Both the position numbers and the translations under genes were made by a program. The notes beneath the pieces were generated by a model. The model was not told where the DNA came from and made no database searches. It was given only the letters and a program-made list of their open reading frames with translations. From Candidatus Cloacimonadota bacterium (GTDB taxonomy: Bacteria; Cloacimonadota; Cloacimonadia; JGIOTU-2), in assembly GCA_011043895.1 (NCBI GenBank), contig DRBZ01000115.1, positions 1 to 6,692 of the forward strand: DNA of 6,692 bases, read 5' to 3'. Below are positions 6,644 to 6,692 of the stretch, piece by piece; position 1 is the stretch's first letter; each line of letters opens with the position of its first letter.

Positions 6644-6692
6644 CTTTGCTAGTATGCGCTGTAGTGAAAATAAAATTCATTCTTCTTTTATC

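Noticed and set aside
6474..6680. A 68-codon minus-strand frame ending in an ATGA overlap with the lipoprotein start
   Set aside because: It has no Shine-Dalgarno, is rich in Phe/Ile/Ser as expected from AT-rich non-coding DNA, and part of it (DSRFCRNNG) is the translation of a decayed palindromic repeat.

Overview
The window is AT-rich DNA (a rough hand count gives about 24% GC in the first 150 bases, and the genes look mid-to-high 30s), and every convincing gene lies on the minus strand. The large protein resembles the DUF4175-type membrane proteins known from the Bacteroidota/FCB group and related Gram-negative phyla. A Sec-exported TPR protein and a lipoprotein also point to a cell with an envelope beyond the inner membrane. 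I infer an FCB-like lineage (for example Cloacimonadota- or Marinimicrobia-like), but nothing here fixes the taxon.

In transcription order (right to left) the layout is as follows. A 215-bp leader at 6478-6692 carries a decayed palindromic repeat and a possible promoter. Next is a 179-aa lipoprotein (5938-6477) of a recognisable but uncharacterised helical-repeat family. A 157-bp gap contains a possible tRNA promoter. A tRNA-Thr(CGU) gene with encoded CCA (5705-5780) follows, and only 13 nt after its CCA a 1089-aa three-TM DUF4175-like protein begins (2422-5691). That gene overlaps by 14 bp a 595-aa exported TPR protein (648-2435). After a 72-bp gap comes a 64-aa single-TM protein with a strong Shine-Dalgarno (381-575). 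Positions 1-380 hold no gene I can name; the stretch at about 200-350 is a GC-richer island (about 49% GC) with unassigned short reading frames.

The core is a likely tRNA-Thr / DUF4175-like / TPR transcription unit. The membrane protein should expose Ig-like folds and a long coiled coil to the periplasm, where the TPR protein is also expected, so a physical complex is plausible but unproven. The most unusual point is the tRNA-mRNA junction: the big gene has almost no leader, no Shine-Dalgarno, and a 5-codon AUG frame overlapping its start. No transposase gene, CRISPR array, rRNA or defence system was found.
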